A DNA stretch of 64,000 nucleotides, from positions 2,108,001-2,172,000 of the forward strand of contig OZ244626.1 of the NCBI GenBank assembly GCA_965218495.1. The letters are read 5' to 3'. Numbering within the stretch: the first letter of the stretch is position 1; every line of letters begins with the position of its first letter. This DNA is from G965218495 sp965218495. GTDB lineage: Bacteria > Bacteroidota > Rhodothermia > Rhodothermales > Bin80. Positions 47,643 to 57,232 of this stretch are shown piece by piece. The notes beneath the pieces were generated by a model, which saw only the letters and a program-made list of their open reading frames with translations, searched no databases and had not been told where the DNA came from. A program made the translations under genes and the position numbers.

Positions 47643-48872
47643 ATGCCCACACCCGATCGCCACCCGAGAAGCTTTGTCATCGCATTTGTCTTGCTTCTCA
47701 GCGCCTGCGCCCATCAAGCGCCATTTGAATCCATTGCCATCGACAGCCTCGGCGTGCAGATCGTCAAGAGCGACCCCGCAAGCTCGGACGCGACCTGCAC
47801 GATCAGCGAAGAGCCTGTCCTGATCATCGGCGAGGACGAGGAAGACGACAACCAATGGTTCACCCTGATTCGGGGCATGGGCCGGTTGTCCGACGGATCC
47901 GTCGTGGCGGTCGACCGCCGGACCGCCGAGGTCCGCATCTTCGACGAGACCGGCCGGCACCTACTGTCAATGGGCAGTAGCGGCGAGGGGCCCGGTGAGT
48001 TTTTGAATCCCTTCATCCTGTGGATTACCGCAGGCGACACCCTGTGGGTGGGCGACTACCGCCCATGGCGCTACAATGTATTCACGGCCCAGGGCCAATT
48101 CGTGCGGCGCGTGAGTCTCAGTCCGGCGTATCTGAATCCGTCCCATGCTGGAGGCGTGCTCGACAACGGATACACGGTGAATGCGAGATCGGATTGGGTG
48201 GCGCGCGAGAATTTCTCAGTTCCAGACACCTTGATAGTGGAAGTCCACGATCCCAGCGGCGAGCTTGTCGGCAGTCTCGCCAGGATTCCTGACCGTACCA
48301 GCGGCACGGTCAAGGAAGACCCGGACTTCTGGCTGTACCCACTATTCCAGTCGCTCGCGGAAGTTGACGCGCGAGGTTCAACCATCGTGCTGGCACACGG
48401 CAACGAACCGGAGGTCCGGGTGCTGGACGATGAATTCAACTTGCGGACGATCATCCGCTGGGTCGAACCGGATCGCGAGGTCACCAGCGCGGACGTACGC
48501 GCCTGGCGCGAGGATTACGTGGAGCGCCGCACCCAAGGGGGATCATCGGACTTGGGGCAGAATGACAACGCTAGAATTAGCCGGGACCGCCCCGTGGCTG
48601 AAGTCTTTCCGGCTATGTCGAGTGTCGTGATCGGCCGCGACGGCCGGATCTGGGTCCGCCTATACGACCGGCCCCGAGAAGATCGTGGATGGCTCTCCTT
48701 TGGCGCTGACGGCGAGTTCATTTGCCACTTGGTCCAGCTCCCAGGCAGCGTCTGGGAATTCGGCGCCGACTACGTGCTCCTGCTCCACGATTCCGAGCTT
48801 GGGGTGGAGACAGTTCGGATGCACCGCCTCAAGAATCCGGATACGCCTGCTGGCCTCGCGTCAGCTCAATAG
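47643..48872 (+). CDS. Six-bladed beta-propeller lipoprotein
   Basis: About 409 residues. Lipoprotein leader SFVIAFVLLLSAC (Cys about 22). Propeller blades with family hallmarks: DGSVVAVDRRTAEVRIFDET, MGSSGEGPGEFLNPF, GDTLWVGDYRPWRYNVFTAQ, and a C-terminal blade VVIGRDGRIWVRLYDRPRED followed by WLSFGADGEF. Start set at the Met directly before the leader. It is a full-length, intact member of the group to which the IS-split gene belongs. The last gene before a convergent mgtE; not obviously linked in function to the ccm genes upstream, and separated from them by 428 bp. Ligand unknown. Confidence 0.85.
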   Translation: MPTPDRHPRSFVIAFVLLLSACAHQAPFESIAIDSLGVQIVKSDPASSDATCTISEEPVLIIGEDEEDDNQWFTLIRGMGRLSDGSVVAVDRRTAEVRIFDETGRHLLSMGSSGEGPGEFLNPFILWITAGDTLWVGDYRPWRYNVFTAQGQFVRRVSLSPAYLNPSHAGGVLDNGYTVNARSDWVARENFSVPDTLIVEVHDPSGELVGSLARIPDRTSGTVKEDPDFWLYPLFQSLAEVDARGSTIVLAHGNEPEVRVLDDEFNLRTIIRWVEPDREVTSADVRAWREDYVERRTQGGSSDLGQNDNARISRDRPVAEVFPAMSSVVIGRDGRIWVRLYDRPREDRGWLSFGADGEFICHLVQLPGSVWEFGADYVLLLHDSELGVETVRMHRLKNPDTPAGLASAQ

Positions 48873-49257
48873 CAACCCGCCTGTAGAGTGCTTACTCCCC
48901 TTCCTAAACTAGGCATCGTGCGATCCTCGGTCTGGAAACACCTTTGGGTCCGTGGCGTGCGAGCAAAGTAACCTCACCGCTGGCATATTGCTTGGGGGAT
49001 TCATTTTGGGCTGCGCAACTCTGCGAGACCAGTCGTGAGGAAGAAGAGGCCTACCTGTTTAGTACGCTGACTAAGGACCAGACCAGTCCGCACAAACTGG
49101 TTTTTGGTGGAAGCATCGTTCTATACCGAGAGCACATGATTCACGTACTTCACCGCTATCGTGCATAAATCCCAAGACATCATCGTGAACCGGTAAACTT
49201 CAGACCTGCCAAGGGGCGTAGACTGACCAGCGACTGCGTATTTCATCTCTGACCGTC
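48873..49257. other. Convergent intergenic region
   Basis: 385 bp between the convergent propeller gene and mgtE. Contains a candidate terminator at 49082-49105, annotated separately. No ORF with a recognisable product. Confidence 0.4.
49082..49105 (+). terminator. Candidate Rho-independent terminator
   Basis: ACCAGT, an 8-base loop and ACTGGT form a 6-bp stem followed at once by a run of T. It lies about 210 bp past the propeller stop on the same strand. The stem is weak, so the call is tentative. Confidence 0.35.
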
Positions 49258-50685
49258 TTACAAGAACGGCAGGTACAGCGTCGTGGCCAGAACAAAGAAC
49301 ACCACGAGACCGATGATGTCGTTACTCGTAGTGATAAAGGGACCTGTTGCTAGTGCCGGGTCTATGCCAACGCGGTCTAGCAACAGCGGAATCGTTGTGC
49401 CGATTGCCGCGGCAATCAGAATCACGATGAACAGCGACAGCCCCGCAGTTATGGCCAGCCGCACAGGCTGGCCCACGCTAGATTCCGGCAAAAGGTCTGC
49501 AGCCGCCACAAAGATCAGAACGACCACGGCCATAATGGCGAGGGCCAGCGCAACTCCGTTGATAACCGCTACCAAGACCTCTTTCCCCAAGCGTCTCATG
49601 ATATTCGTTGACCATAAATCGCCGGAAGCCAATCCTTGCACCACAATTGCCGAGCTCTGAATGCCAGCATTTCCAGCCATCGCCATCACCACAGGGATAA
49701 AGGCCGCCAAGATAGATACCCGCCGAATCGTTTCTTCGAAGGCGCCTATCACGCTGCCGGCCAAGGCCGCGCCCACCATGCCCAGCAGCAACCACGGAAG
49801 CCGGCCACGGGTAATTCGGCCTACCGTATCCGAAGGCTCTTCGTCTCCTGTGATGCCGCTCAGGCGCTGGTAGTCCTCTTCCGCTTCCTCGCGAATAACG
49901 TCAATGGCGTCATCAATCGTCACACGGCCTACGAGACGATGTCCGTCATCTACTACCGCCAACGAAGTCAGGTCATAGCGCTCCATGATGCGTACGACCT
50001 CTTCCTGATCGATATCCGTGGTCACCGACAGGACATCCTCATTCATCACGTCGCCAATACGCGCATCGGACGGCGAGAGCAGCAACCGCTTTATCGACAC
50101 GAACCCCTTGAGGCGGCCACCATCGTCCACGACAAAGATTACGTACAGCTCTTCGACAGTTTTTCTGTTGCGGCGTACCTCTTCGGTGGCCTGCGACACC
50201 GTCCAGTCCGGCGGTACGGCAACAAGCTCCTTTGCCATGATCCCGCCCGCCGTCTCCTCGTGGTAGGCCATCAAGCCCTCAATGGCCTCGGCCGCCTCCA
50301 GCAAAGGCAAAACGCGCTGCACCATTTCCTCCGGCAGACGCGCCATGACATCTGCAGCGTCATCTGAGTCAAGCGCATTCAAAAGGCGTTTCAGACGCTC
50401 AGGACCTACATCCTCCAGCAGATCTTCGCTCAGGGCATCGTCAAGCTCAGCCAGTACTTGCGCTGCCAACGGGGCGTCGAGTACGACAAAGAGCCTCTCC
50501 GCATTCGCCCTGGGCAGGTTGCTTATGACGCGCGCCAGATCGGCATGGTGCAGGCCGTCCACACGCGCAAACGCGGCGCTCAGCCGCCCCGCGTCAATAA
50601 GGTCCCCGAGATCGCCAACAAAGGAGCCCTCAAACTCTGTTGGCGGGCCGGCCAGCGGCGAAGTAGACGGTGAGTTGCTCGTCAT
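49258..50685 (-). CDS. mgtE: Magnesium transporter MgtE
   Basis: 475 residues, the usual family length. N-terminal MgtE_N helical superhelix (about 40-145: HADLARVISNLPRANAERLF, DDAADVMARLPEE), followed by GGIMAKELVAVPPDWTVSQA and two CBS domains (about 150-275) that sense Mg. The channel domain has five helices (about 300-475) with the conserved FIPVVMAMAGNAGIQSSAIV and ALATGPFITTSNDIIGLVVF, which line the ion path. Mg binding between the N and CBS domains closes the channel (family knowledge). Lies 18 bp downstream of rsmA in the same direction, so probably co-transcribed. Confidence 0.95.
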   Translation of the reverse strand: MTSNSPSTSPLAGPPTEFEGSFVGDLGDLIDAGRLSAAFARVDGLHHADLARVISNLPRANAERLFVVLDAPLAAQVLAELDDALSEDLLEDVGPERLKRLLNALDSDDAADVMARLPEEMVQRVLPLLEAAEAIEGLMAYHEETAGGIMAKELVAVPPDWTVSQATEEVRRNRKTVEELYVIFVVDDGGRLKGFVSIKRLLLSPSDARIGDVMNEDVLSVTTDIDQEEVVRIMERYDLTSLAVVDDGHRLVGRVTIDDAIDVIREEAEEDYQRLSGITGDEEPSDTVGRITRGRLPWLLLGMVGAALAGSVIGAFEETIRRVSILAAFIPVVMAMAGNAGIQSSAIVVQGLASGDLWSTNIMRRLGKEVLVAVINGVALALAIMAVVVLIFVAAADLLPESSVGQPVRLAITAGLSLFIVILIAAAIGTTIPLLLDRVGIDPALATGPFITTSNDIIGLVVFFVLATTLYLPFL

Positions 50686-50703
50686 GCTACCAGGATTCGT
50701 GAC

Positions 50704-51510
50704 CTATGACAACGTAGCGGAACGTCCGGGGAGCGCCGCTTGTATGTGACGCGCCAACGCCACAAAGCCTTCCGGAGCAATGTCTTCGGCGCGCAGACAT
50801 CCCCAATCATCGGGCAGCGCTATGCCCTTGCCACGGGTCCAGTAGTACAGGCTGTTGCGAAGCACCTTTCGCCGCTGCCCAAAGGCGGCACGTACTATCG
50901 AGCGTAACAGCTCATGGTCAATGTTGTGCACTTCCGCCTTGTCAAATCGCAGGCGGATAATAGCACTTTCCACGGCCGGTTTGGGCACGAACACGCTTTG
51001 CGGAACCCTAAAAAGTAACTTCACCGAGGCGTAAAGCTGAGCCAGCACACTGGGAATGCCATACTGCTTGGTTTTGGGCTTTGCCACTATACGCTGCGCA
51101 ACCTCGCGCTGCATCATAAGCACCGCCTGCGACAATGCTTGCCTGTGCCGCAATAGCGCAAAGAGGATCGGACTTGTGATGTTGTAAGGCAGGTTGCCAA
51201 TGACGTGCAGCCGTCCACCCTTGGCTGTTGATAGCGCCGCCCAATCCAGTGCCAGGATGTCACCATGGCTGACACATAAGCTCTCGTATGCTGCTTCAAG
51301 GTATGCGACGGCGCGCTCGTCAACCTCTACTGCCGTGAAATCCTTGTAGCGCTGTAAGAGAAACTTGGTCAGCGCCCCGGTTCCCGGCCCTATTTCTACC
51401 ACGGGTGCATCGGGCGGCGCCGCGAGTGTGCCTACAATCTTCGCCGCAAGGTTCGGATCGACCAGGAAGTGCTGCCCAAAACGCTTTCTTGGAATAAAGG
51501 GCAGAGCCAT
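50704..51510 (-). CDS. rsmA: 16S rRNA dimethyladenosine transferase (RsmA/KsgA)
   Basis: 268 residues from the Met of MALPFIPRKRFGQHFLVD, the standard family start; an upstream in-frame extension of 75 codons is rejected. SAM-dependent dimethylation of two adjacent adenines near the 3' end of 16S rRNA during ribosome assembly. Motifs: VVEIGPGTGALTKFLL (SAM binding), FTAVEVDERAVAYLE, VIGNLPYNITSPILF (catalytic NLPY), QREVAQRIVAKP, VFVPKPAVESAIIRL, and the C-terminal AFGQRRKVLRNSL. All motifs intact. Followed by mgtE 18 bp later. Confidence 0.95.
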   Translation of the reverse strand: MALPFIPRKRFGQHFLVDPNLAAKIVGTLAAPPDAPVVEIGPGTGALTKFLLQRYKDFTAVEVDERAVAYLEAAYESLCVSHGDILALDWAALSTAKGGRLHVIGNLPYNITSPILFALLRHRQALSQAVLMMQREVAQRIVAKPKTKQYGIPSVLAQLYASVKLLFRVPQSVFVPKPAVESAIIRLRFDKAEVHNIDHELLRSIVRAAFGQRRKVLRNSLYYWTRGKGIALPDDWGCLRAEDIAPEGFVALARHIQAALPGRSATLS

Positions 51511-51598
51511 GAAGCGAACGGGCAAAGCGTACAAAGGACAGCGAGCTACAAGCGCCTTCCACAATTCGGCGACCAGGCTCCGGTACTTGCGGCGATAC

Positions 51599-52699
51599 CT
51601 ACCGCAAGCGCTTGCGCCTGCTACGCACAAAATCCTCAAAAACAAACTCGCCGAGCCGCTCCAAGCTGGCATAGTAGGCGCGCCCCTGGTTGGCTTCAGT
51701 GAGATCACGGGCAAAACTCTGCAGATACGGATCACGCGCTATCAAGAACGTCGTGATGGTGATGCCCTCGCGTCTGCATATCACGGCCTCGTCCAAGACC
51801 TTGTTGACAATCTTTCTGTCCAGCCCAAATGCATTCCGGTACATACGCCCGTTTTCTATGTGACAGCTTGGCTTACCATCGGTGATCATGAAGATCTGGC
51901 GGTTCCGATTGCGCCTGCGCTGCAGGATATCCCGCGCTCGTTGCAGACCCGCCCGCGTATTTGTGTAGTACGGGCCCACCTGCAGATATGGAAGGTCCTT
52001 GATGGACACTTCCCACGCATCATTCCCAAATGCTACGATATCCAGAGTATCATGCCGGTAGCGTCGAAGGATCAGCTCCGCGAGTGCCATCGCGGTCTTG
52101 CGCGCTGGCGTGATACGATCCTCCCCGTACAGGACCATTGAGTGTGACAGGTCTATCATGAGCACTGTCGCCTGGTGCGTAGTATGGTCCGTCTCGTAGA
52201 TCTCGTAGTCTTCTTCAGCCAGGTTCCAATTCCTGATGCCGGCTCTTCGATAGGAGTTCGATAGGGTACCCGTGATATCGAGCAGGTGCGGGTCATCGCC
52301 AAACTGCCAGGATCGGGTTTCCGGGAGTCGCTCATCGCCCGCCCCCGCATACGGCGTCCTGTGCGTGCCGCGCCCGCTCTTGCGCAACTGCCGAAAGATC
52401 TCCTCCAGTGAGCGCTGACGGATCGCCTGCTCCGTTCGCGCTGTGATCGCTAGGACACCCGGTTTCTTTTCCTTGAGGTACCCCTGGCGCTTGAGCTCCT
52501 CAATAAAATCACCGATCCCCATCTCGTCGTCGGTAAGCTCGTACTCTTTGTCGAGTTGCGTAAGCCAGCGTAAGGCCTCACCAGCGTCGCCCGCAGTGTA
52601 TTGCAGCAGCTGCTGGAAAAGATCCAGAAGGCGCTCGAAGGCCGACCCATACTGTTCGTGCCCGGCCGGATCCCACGCCGTATATCTGATGGCTCTCAT
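51599..52699 (-). CDS. VWA domain-containing protein
   Basis: About 366 residues from the Met of MRAIRYTAWDPAG; a 33-codon upstream extension looks non-coding. The N-terminal 190 residues are helical and charged (IGDFIEELKRQGYLKEKKP, EEIFRQLRKSGRGTH). A von Willebrand A domain follows: VLMIDLSHSM (MIDAS DxSxS), a conserved Thr region, and IFMITDGKPSCH (third MIDAS loop). Related proteins in Bacteroidota are usually encoded next to a MoxR or magnesium-chelatase-like ATPase and act with it in protein maturation. No such ATPase is in the window. Lies 88 bp upstream of rsmA, same direction. Confidence 0.85.
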   Translation of the reverse strand: MRAIRYTAWDPAGHEQYGSAFERLLDLFQQLLQYTAGDAGEALRWLTQLDKEYELTDDEMGIGDFIEELKRQGYLKEKKPGVLAITARTEQAIRQRSLEEIFRQLRKSGRGTHRTPYAGAGDERLPETRSWQFGDDPHLLDITGTLSNSYRRAGIRNWNLAEEDYEIYETDHTTHQATVLMIDLSHSMVLYGEDRITPARKTAMALAELILRRYRHDTLDIVAFGNDAWEVSIKDLPYLQVGPYYTNTRAGLQRARDILQRRRNRNRQIFMITDGKPSCHIENGRMYRNAFGLDRKIVNKVLDEAVICRREGITITTFLIARDPYLQSFARDLTEANQGRAYYASLERLGEFVFEDFVRSRRKRLR

Positions 52700-52804
52700 A
52701 TTGCTGAATCTTCCGGGCTCGTTGCGGATGGTACGATAGTAGCCTGTTCCTGGTCCGGCGGTCTCAGTAAACCCTAGCCGAGCCTGGCGGCGCCTCAAGT
52801 ACGC

Positions 52805-53806
52805 TTAGCCTCCCTGCTGCTTTATGAGCTGATAGAGTCGAAGCCCTTGCCGATGATCAGGTACCACGCCAAGCAGCTGCCTGACCGACGACTGAGCATC
52901 CTCCAACTGGCCAGCAACAAGGTATGCCTGAGTTAGCTGCAGCAAGTACCCCGTGTTGCGCGGCTCCATGTCGGTGGCCAGCTCCAGGTGCACCAGTGCT
53001 TCTTCAAGTTGGCCCGCAGCCACGTGAATCATTCCCATCATATAGTGTACCTGGGCCGTGGGCTCCAACTCATTGGCGGCCTCATAATATACTAGTGCCT
53101 CTGGATTCCGCCGCTGCCGCAACAGGATATCCGCTGCCAGCGCGTATGGCTGGCCCAGGTACGGGTACTGCTGTACTATGGCAAGGGTCGAACGTAGCGC
53201 CTTGTGCAGGTCGCCCCGCGACTCGTACAGCGAACGCAAGCTGTCGGTGGCTTCGTACCACCCGAGGCGACGGTGGAAATACTCCAGCGCGATGCCCTCC
53301 TCGGCGCTGCGGGCACGAGTGGTATCCATCGGCGGCCCCGGCATTCCAGGCGGCTCAATCGGCCATGAGCTCATTAGCTGGCGTACACGCAACGCTCCGA
53401 ACAGGGAATCCACGGCCGTGTAGAGCACCTCCTGACGCGCCACCGACCTGGAAATGTAGCCCGGTGAGCTTGCAAGCGGCCGGTGCGCGTAGAGAGCATC
53501 GTAGAAGGCGTCTGCGCTGATGAAATACCCTTGCAGGTTGGGATGCAGATGCTCAAGCATCAGATCAGATCCAATGATGCCATCCTTGGCATAAGCGGCG
53601 AGTTGCGCCCGGGTTTCCACAACGGTTGCGCGAGTGCGTGCCGCCTCCTCGCGGATGATGGCATTAAAGTCCTCCGAGGCACGAAAACGCAGGTTGTCGC
53701 GATCCTTTGCCATGACATAGGCCTCGCGAGCGCTCCCGAAAGTCCCCCACCGTCCACAGTTGGCCTTGCACCCCGAATTGCAAGAGCGGCATGGCCAATA
53801 GTACAT
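52805..53806 (-). pseudogene. SGNH-hydrolase/TPR protein, 5'-truncated
   Basis: The C-terminal part of a protein with an SGNH/GDSL-type hydrolase domain followed by TPRs. The hydrolase end is clear: MAKDRDNLRFRASEDFNAII and GIIGSDLMLEHLHPNLQGYF (the catalytic Asp/His block is LEHLHPN). TPR units follow (ALVYYEAANELEPTAQVHYM, EEALVHLELATDMEPRNTG). The N-terminal half with the catalytic Ser is missing. The only upstream codons are a Cys-rich non-homologous stretch, and another frame (LWTVGDFRER) seems to hold a short piece of the true N-terminal sequence, implying a frameshift as well as a deletion. An in-frame stop lies just upstream of the apparent ATG, against the end of the PpiC pseudogene. 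Confidence 0.75.
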
Positions 53807-53822
53807 CCTGCTCTTCGCCGCG

Positions 53823-54727
53823 CTACGCTATGTGGGCCCCACTGATCTGACTCAGCAAAGCTTGGGCACCGGGCTCGAGCAACACCATCGCGCTCTCCTG
53901 CTCAACCTGCTGAACCAGTGACCGCCGGGCATCGGCGCGCTTGCGCACAAGCACATACGCCTCGAAGTGCGGACGTTTCTCGACATACTCCTGCTCAGTG
54001 ATGAGTGCTTCGTGAACCGATCCTCCACGCGAATGATAGAAAAGCCCTGCGCGGTCCTTACCGGATCGGATACCATGCCCAAAGGCAGTGAAAAGGCAGC
54101 ATCCTCAAATGCGGCGTCCATCTCATCGAAGGTAAAGGCAGGCAGCAGGCCGCCATTGGCCTTGAGCACCGAATCCTTGAACACTTCTTGTGCCAGGAAT
54201 TTGAACGTTTCTCCGCGGCCAAGCCGCGCGCGCAGCGTGTCGGCCTCAGCCTTCGTTCTCGCAATAAGGTGCCGCGCCGTGACCTCGGATTGCGCACGGA
54301 CGAACATTTCACGCACGTTTGTTTCGGCCACTCGCAGTGTGTCCAGCACAGTCCTTTGTACAAATGCATCCACCAGTAGCTTGCGTGCTACCACCTCTTG
54401 ACGGTCCTGGTAGCCCGATGTCCGGCGTATCCCCTCCTGCACCGCCTCCGTAATCTGGAGGCGCGCGCCAATCATATCGCTCAGGAAGGCCAGACGTAGG
54501 GCTGGCCTGTCCGGCACACCGCTTGTAAGCAGATACTGGCGATACTCTTGCCTGAACGCTTCTTCTGTGATCGTTTCACCGGCCGCCTCAGCCAGTATGT
54601 TGCCACCCTCGGCCGGCACCAAGACGTAAACGCCAGCTATAGCCGTGGCGACAAGCATCGCGCCAGTTACGAGAACCGTAAGAGGGCGCCGCCCCAAGTC
54701 TCCAATCCGATGCCTCGAGCCTCCCAT
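53823..54727 (-). pseudogene. Membrane-anchored PpiC-type peptidyl-prolyl isomerase, frameshifted
   Basis: An N-terminal anchor helix (TVLVTGAMLVATAIAGVYVL), a SurA/PrsA-type helical region (ITEEAFRQEYRQYLLTSGV) and a parvulin-type domain (VTARHLIARTKAEADTLRAR to GMVSDPVRTAQGFSIIRVED). After RFTK the frame is lost at about 54009-54011. Adding one base yields ALITEQEYVEKRPHFEAYVL and a plausible C-terminus (QQVEQESAMVLLEPGAQ) ending at 53823. In the actual frame the ORF ends at 53852 with an Arg/Cys-rich junk tail. The foldase domain itself is mostly upstream of the lesion, so residual function is possible. Substrates would be envelope proteins. Confidence 0.8.
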
Positions 54728-54951
54728 CTGAAGTCGGTATCGCCCGCACTAATTCAGTAGCAGATGACCTTTACCGCTGGCTCCAACGTCTTAACCCCAC
54801 GATGTGCCTGTTCTCACGCCACCATCTTCGGCTGATGCATATTTAGCTGCGGACAGACAGTAGCGCGCCCGGGCTGGTCCGAAGTGAGATGCGGCATGTA
54901 CATTCTTGGAGTTGCGCGCGCTGGCTCAGCGGCTGCGTGCAATAACCCGTT

Positions 54952-57167
54952 TTAACCGGAAGTTCCCCCCAGTGTGATGTAGCTTGATAAGGCTACGGCG
55001 TCAAGGGACATTACTATAATAGGTTGTATGCTCGATCTACCTATATCACTTAGGCAGAACAGTTGTGGAACTTAATAAACGTCGTATCCGCCGTAAGGGC
55101 ACAACTGGGAACGGGCCCTACTTGACTTTGATGCCCAGCAGTTGGAAGGCACGATTTTGGTTCTCTGACTTGCTTCCAAGGAGCGTAAAGGATTGCTGTA
55201 CCTTGCCCACGCGCGGGGTGACCTCGTGCTTGCACAACGTGCCCAGGTGCGCCATAAGCGACTCAAAGCTCATGGCTCGGCCGCCCGCTTCAGTCCGCTT
55301 GGAACGGGCCTTTTTCTCGGCCGCGGGGGAGCGCTCGGCAGCGTGGACCACCTGCTGGTTTGCGGCCCGCCTGCCTTCGGGGTCCTCTTCTGCAAAGAGC
55401 ATCGGGGCCAGGCGCCGCTTCATGTGCCACTGTACGTAGTAGGCCAGCATGCACAGGAAAATATGGCTGATGACCCGCGGGGTCTTGTAATGACGAATGG
55501 GACGGATCTGCAGGTTTACGGACTTAAGACTGCGGAAGGCGGACTCTACAGCAGAGAGTCGCTTGTAATCCTTGACCAGGGTCCCAGCGGTGGGCTCTTG
55601 CAGGCTGGAGCGAATGGCGTACACGCCGTCCAAGGCTGCTTCGCGCGCGATTGCCAGCTCGTCGCGCTCGTAGTGGAAGTGGCCTTCATGGATGGTCAGC
55701 TTGAAGTGCTTTTCCATCTTCCACCGTCCGACGACCTTGCCGACGCGGAAGGCAATATCTTTTTCTTTTCGTAGCGGGCGACACTCGCGACGCGTGGCCT
55801 GAGCAATCTTTTCCAAGGCCTTCTCCGTCGCCTGGAGCAACGCTTCACGCTTGTGGGCCGATTCCTCGGCCTTGATGGGATTGCGGCAAAGGACGATACG
55901 CTCCCCGGGGTAGAGTTCGGTGGTCACCTCAACGAGGTCCTGTTCGTCGAAGAGCGACATCTGCACCGGACCCTGTTCCACGATCTTACGGATCCCGCTC
56001 TTGCGCAGCGCGGATATCCAGTCAAAGCCGGCAGGTTGGACCTCTTGGCGGATCCGGGCTTCGGTCAGCAGGCCGCGATCCCCCACCAGAACCACCCGCT
56101 TCAACCCGAACTGTTGCTGGATCTTATTGATCTGCGTAGTGAGTGTGTCAGGATCCCCCGTGTTTCCGGCAAAGACCTCAATGCCCACGGGGCAGCCCTC
56201 CACATCGCAGAGCAAGCCCAGCACAATCTGCTTCTTACCCTTTTTTCTGTCGCGGGAGTAGCCAAACTTCGCCAGGTCCAAGGCTTTGCCCTCAACGTAG
56301 GTGCTGGTGACGTCACAGAGCAACAGCGAACCCTCGCTCAGATGCCGCCGGGCCAGGCGCTGCTCAATGGCGGGCTTGCGTGCAAGCAGCCATTCCATGG
56401 CATCGTAGAGATCGTCTTCATCACTCTTCTCGACACCGAGCTCGGCTCCCAGTGTGTCGGTGCAGGACGAATGATGCAGCGCGGCACTGGTCGCCAGCTT
56501 GCTTTTGGGGCTGATGATGCGGGCAGCAATCATCGCTAGCACCAGGCGGCGGCGCCGGGAGTCCTTCGCGTCAATGAGGCCGGGCAGGCGCAAGGAGCGC
56601 ATGGTACCCAGCACCGCGGCGACATGGCCGTGCGGGGTGCTCTGGTTGAAGTAAAGGGACTTCTTGAGAGCAAACTCGGGATCGTCCACGGCCACGCCGC
56701 CGCGAAAGAGGATGCGCATGTCCTCGATCACGTGTTCCGGCAGCACGGTGATATTCAGGAGTGTGGTCTTAATGACCTTCTTGCCGACGCGGCGGCCTTC
56801 ACGGATGAGGTAGGTAGGGGGTGAGTTTCTGTTGGGTATGCGGGAGACGTACATGGGAACAGACATGAAAAGCTTTACGGGCATTTTAGGGATTTCAACG
56901 CTGTCAAACAATCGTTTTATCCCTTAATTGGTCTAAAAAACACTTAATATACGTGGAGAATTAATGAAGATCAAATCCAGATACATGGGAACACTTGAAC
57001 GTACACAAAATTTGTCCCTGACGCCATGTGCGCGTCCGAAAGGTGGGAAAAAGACCCGCAACGCCCCCCAAAACAGCACAAAATGGACCTATTTCGGGGC
57101 CAGGGATGCCCTCAGGCACTCCTTGCCCACCCCGCAATTAGGGCATTTGGGGGGAACTTCCGTTTAA
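54952..57167 (-). mobile_element. Insertion sequence of IS1634 type (second, unrelated copy)
   Basis: A 2216-bp element with inverted repeats TTAACCGGAAGTTCCCCCCA (54952-54971) and TTAAACGGAAGTTCCCCCCA read inward from 57167: 20 bp with one mismatch. Flanking sequences (left CCCGTT, right CCCCCG) do not give a clear target duplication, so it is older, or one flank was rearranged. It carries one intact transposase. About 250 bp of leader lies between the right end and the transposase start. A degenerate TonB-receptor remnant begins 65 bp beyond the right end. Confidence 0.88.
55118..56911 (-). CDS. IS1634-type transposase
   Basis: 597 residues, intact ORF. DDE residues: first Asp in LLLCDVTSTYVEGKALDLAK, second Asp in VVLVGDRGLLTEARIRQEV, Glu in LSAVESAFRSLKSVNLQIRP, followed by IRHY. 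N-terminal RNSPPTYLIREGRRVGKKVI is the typical start of this transposase group. A C-terminal charged tail (AAERSPAAEKKARSKRTEAG) precedes the end. Only distantly similar to the transposase at 22072-23886. Should be active by motif content, although the element lacks a visible target duplication. Confidence 0.93.
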   Translation of the reverse strand: MFDSVEIPKMPVKLFMSVPMYVSRIPNRNSPPTYLIREGRRVGKKVIKTTLLNITVLPEHVIEDMRILFRGGVAVDDPEFALKKSLYFNQSTPHGHVAAVLGTMRSLRLPGLIDAKDSRRRRLVLAMIAARIISPKSKLATSAALHHSSCTDTLGAELGVEKSDEDDLYDAMEWLLARKPAIEQRLARRHLSEGSLLLCDVTSTYVEGKALDLAKFGYSRDRKKGKKQIVLGLLCDVEGCPVGIEVFAGNTGDPDTLTTQINKIQQQFGLKRVVLVGDRGLLTEARIRQEVQPAGFDWISALRKSGIRKIVEQGPVQMSLFDEQDLVEVTTELYPGERIVLCRNPIKAEESAHKREALLQATEKALEKIAQATRRECRPLRKEKDIAFRVGKVVGRWKMEKHFKLTIHEGHFHYERDELAIAREAALDGVYAIRSSLQEPTAGTLVKDYKRLSAVESAFRSLKSVNLQIRPIRHYKTPRVISHIFLCMLAYYVQWHMKRRLAPMLFAEEDPEGRRAANQQVVHAAERSPAAEKKARSKRTEAGGRAMSFESLMAHLGTLCKHEVTPRVGKVQQSFTLLGSKSENQNRAFQLLGIKVK

Positions 57168-57232
57168 CCCCCGAGTAGGTAGTCCAGGTCCGCCCCACAG
57201 GCTGCGCCGTGAGTTTACACCACAAAAACGTT

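Noticed and set aside
47354..47728. ORF with a hydrophobic start after ccmE
   Set aside because: After the first 35 residues the composition is Arg/Ser/Ala-rich and it overlaps the lipoprotein leader of the propeller gene. No ccmF or ccmH similarity.
50704..51735. Extended 343-residue start for rsmA
   Set aside because: The extra 75 codons lack family similarity and contain no signal. RsmA proteins start close to the PRKRFGQHFL motif.
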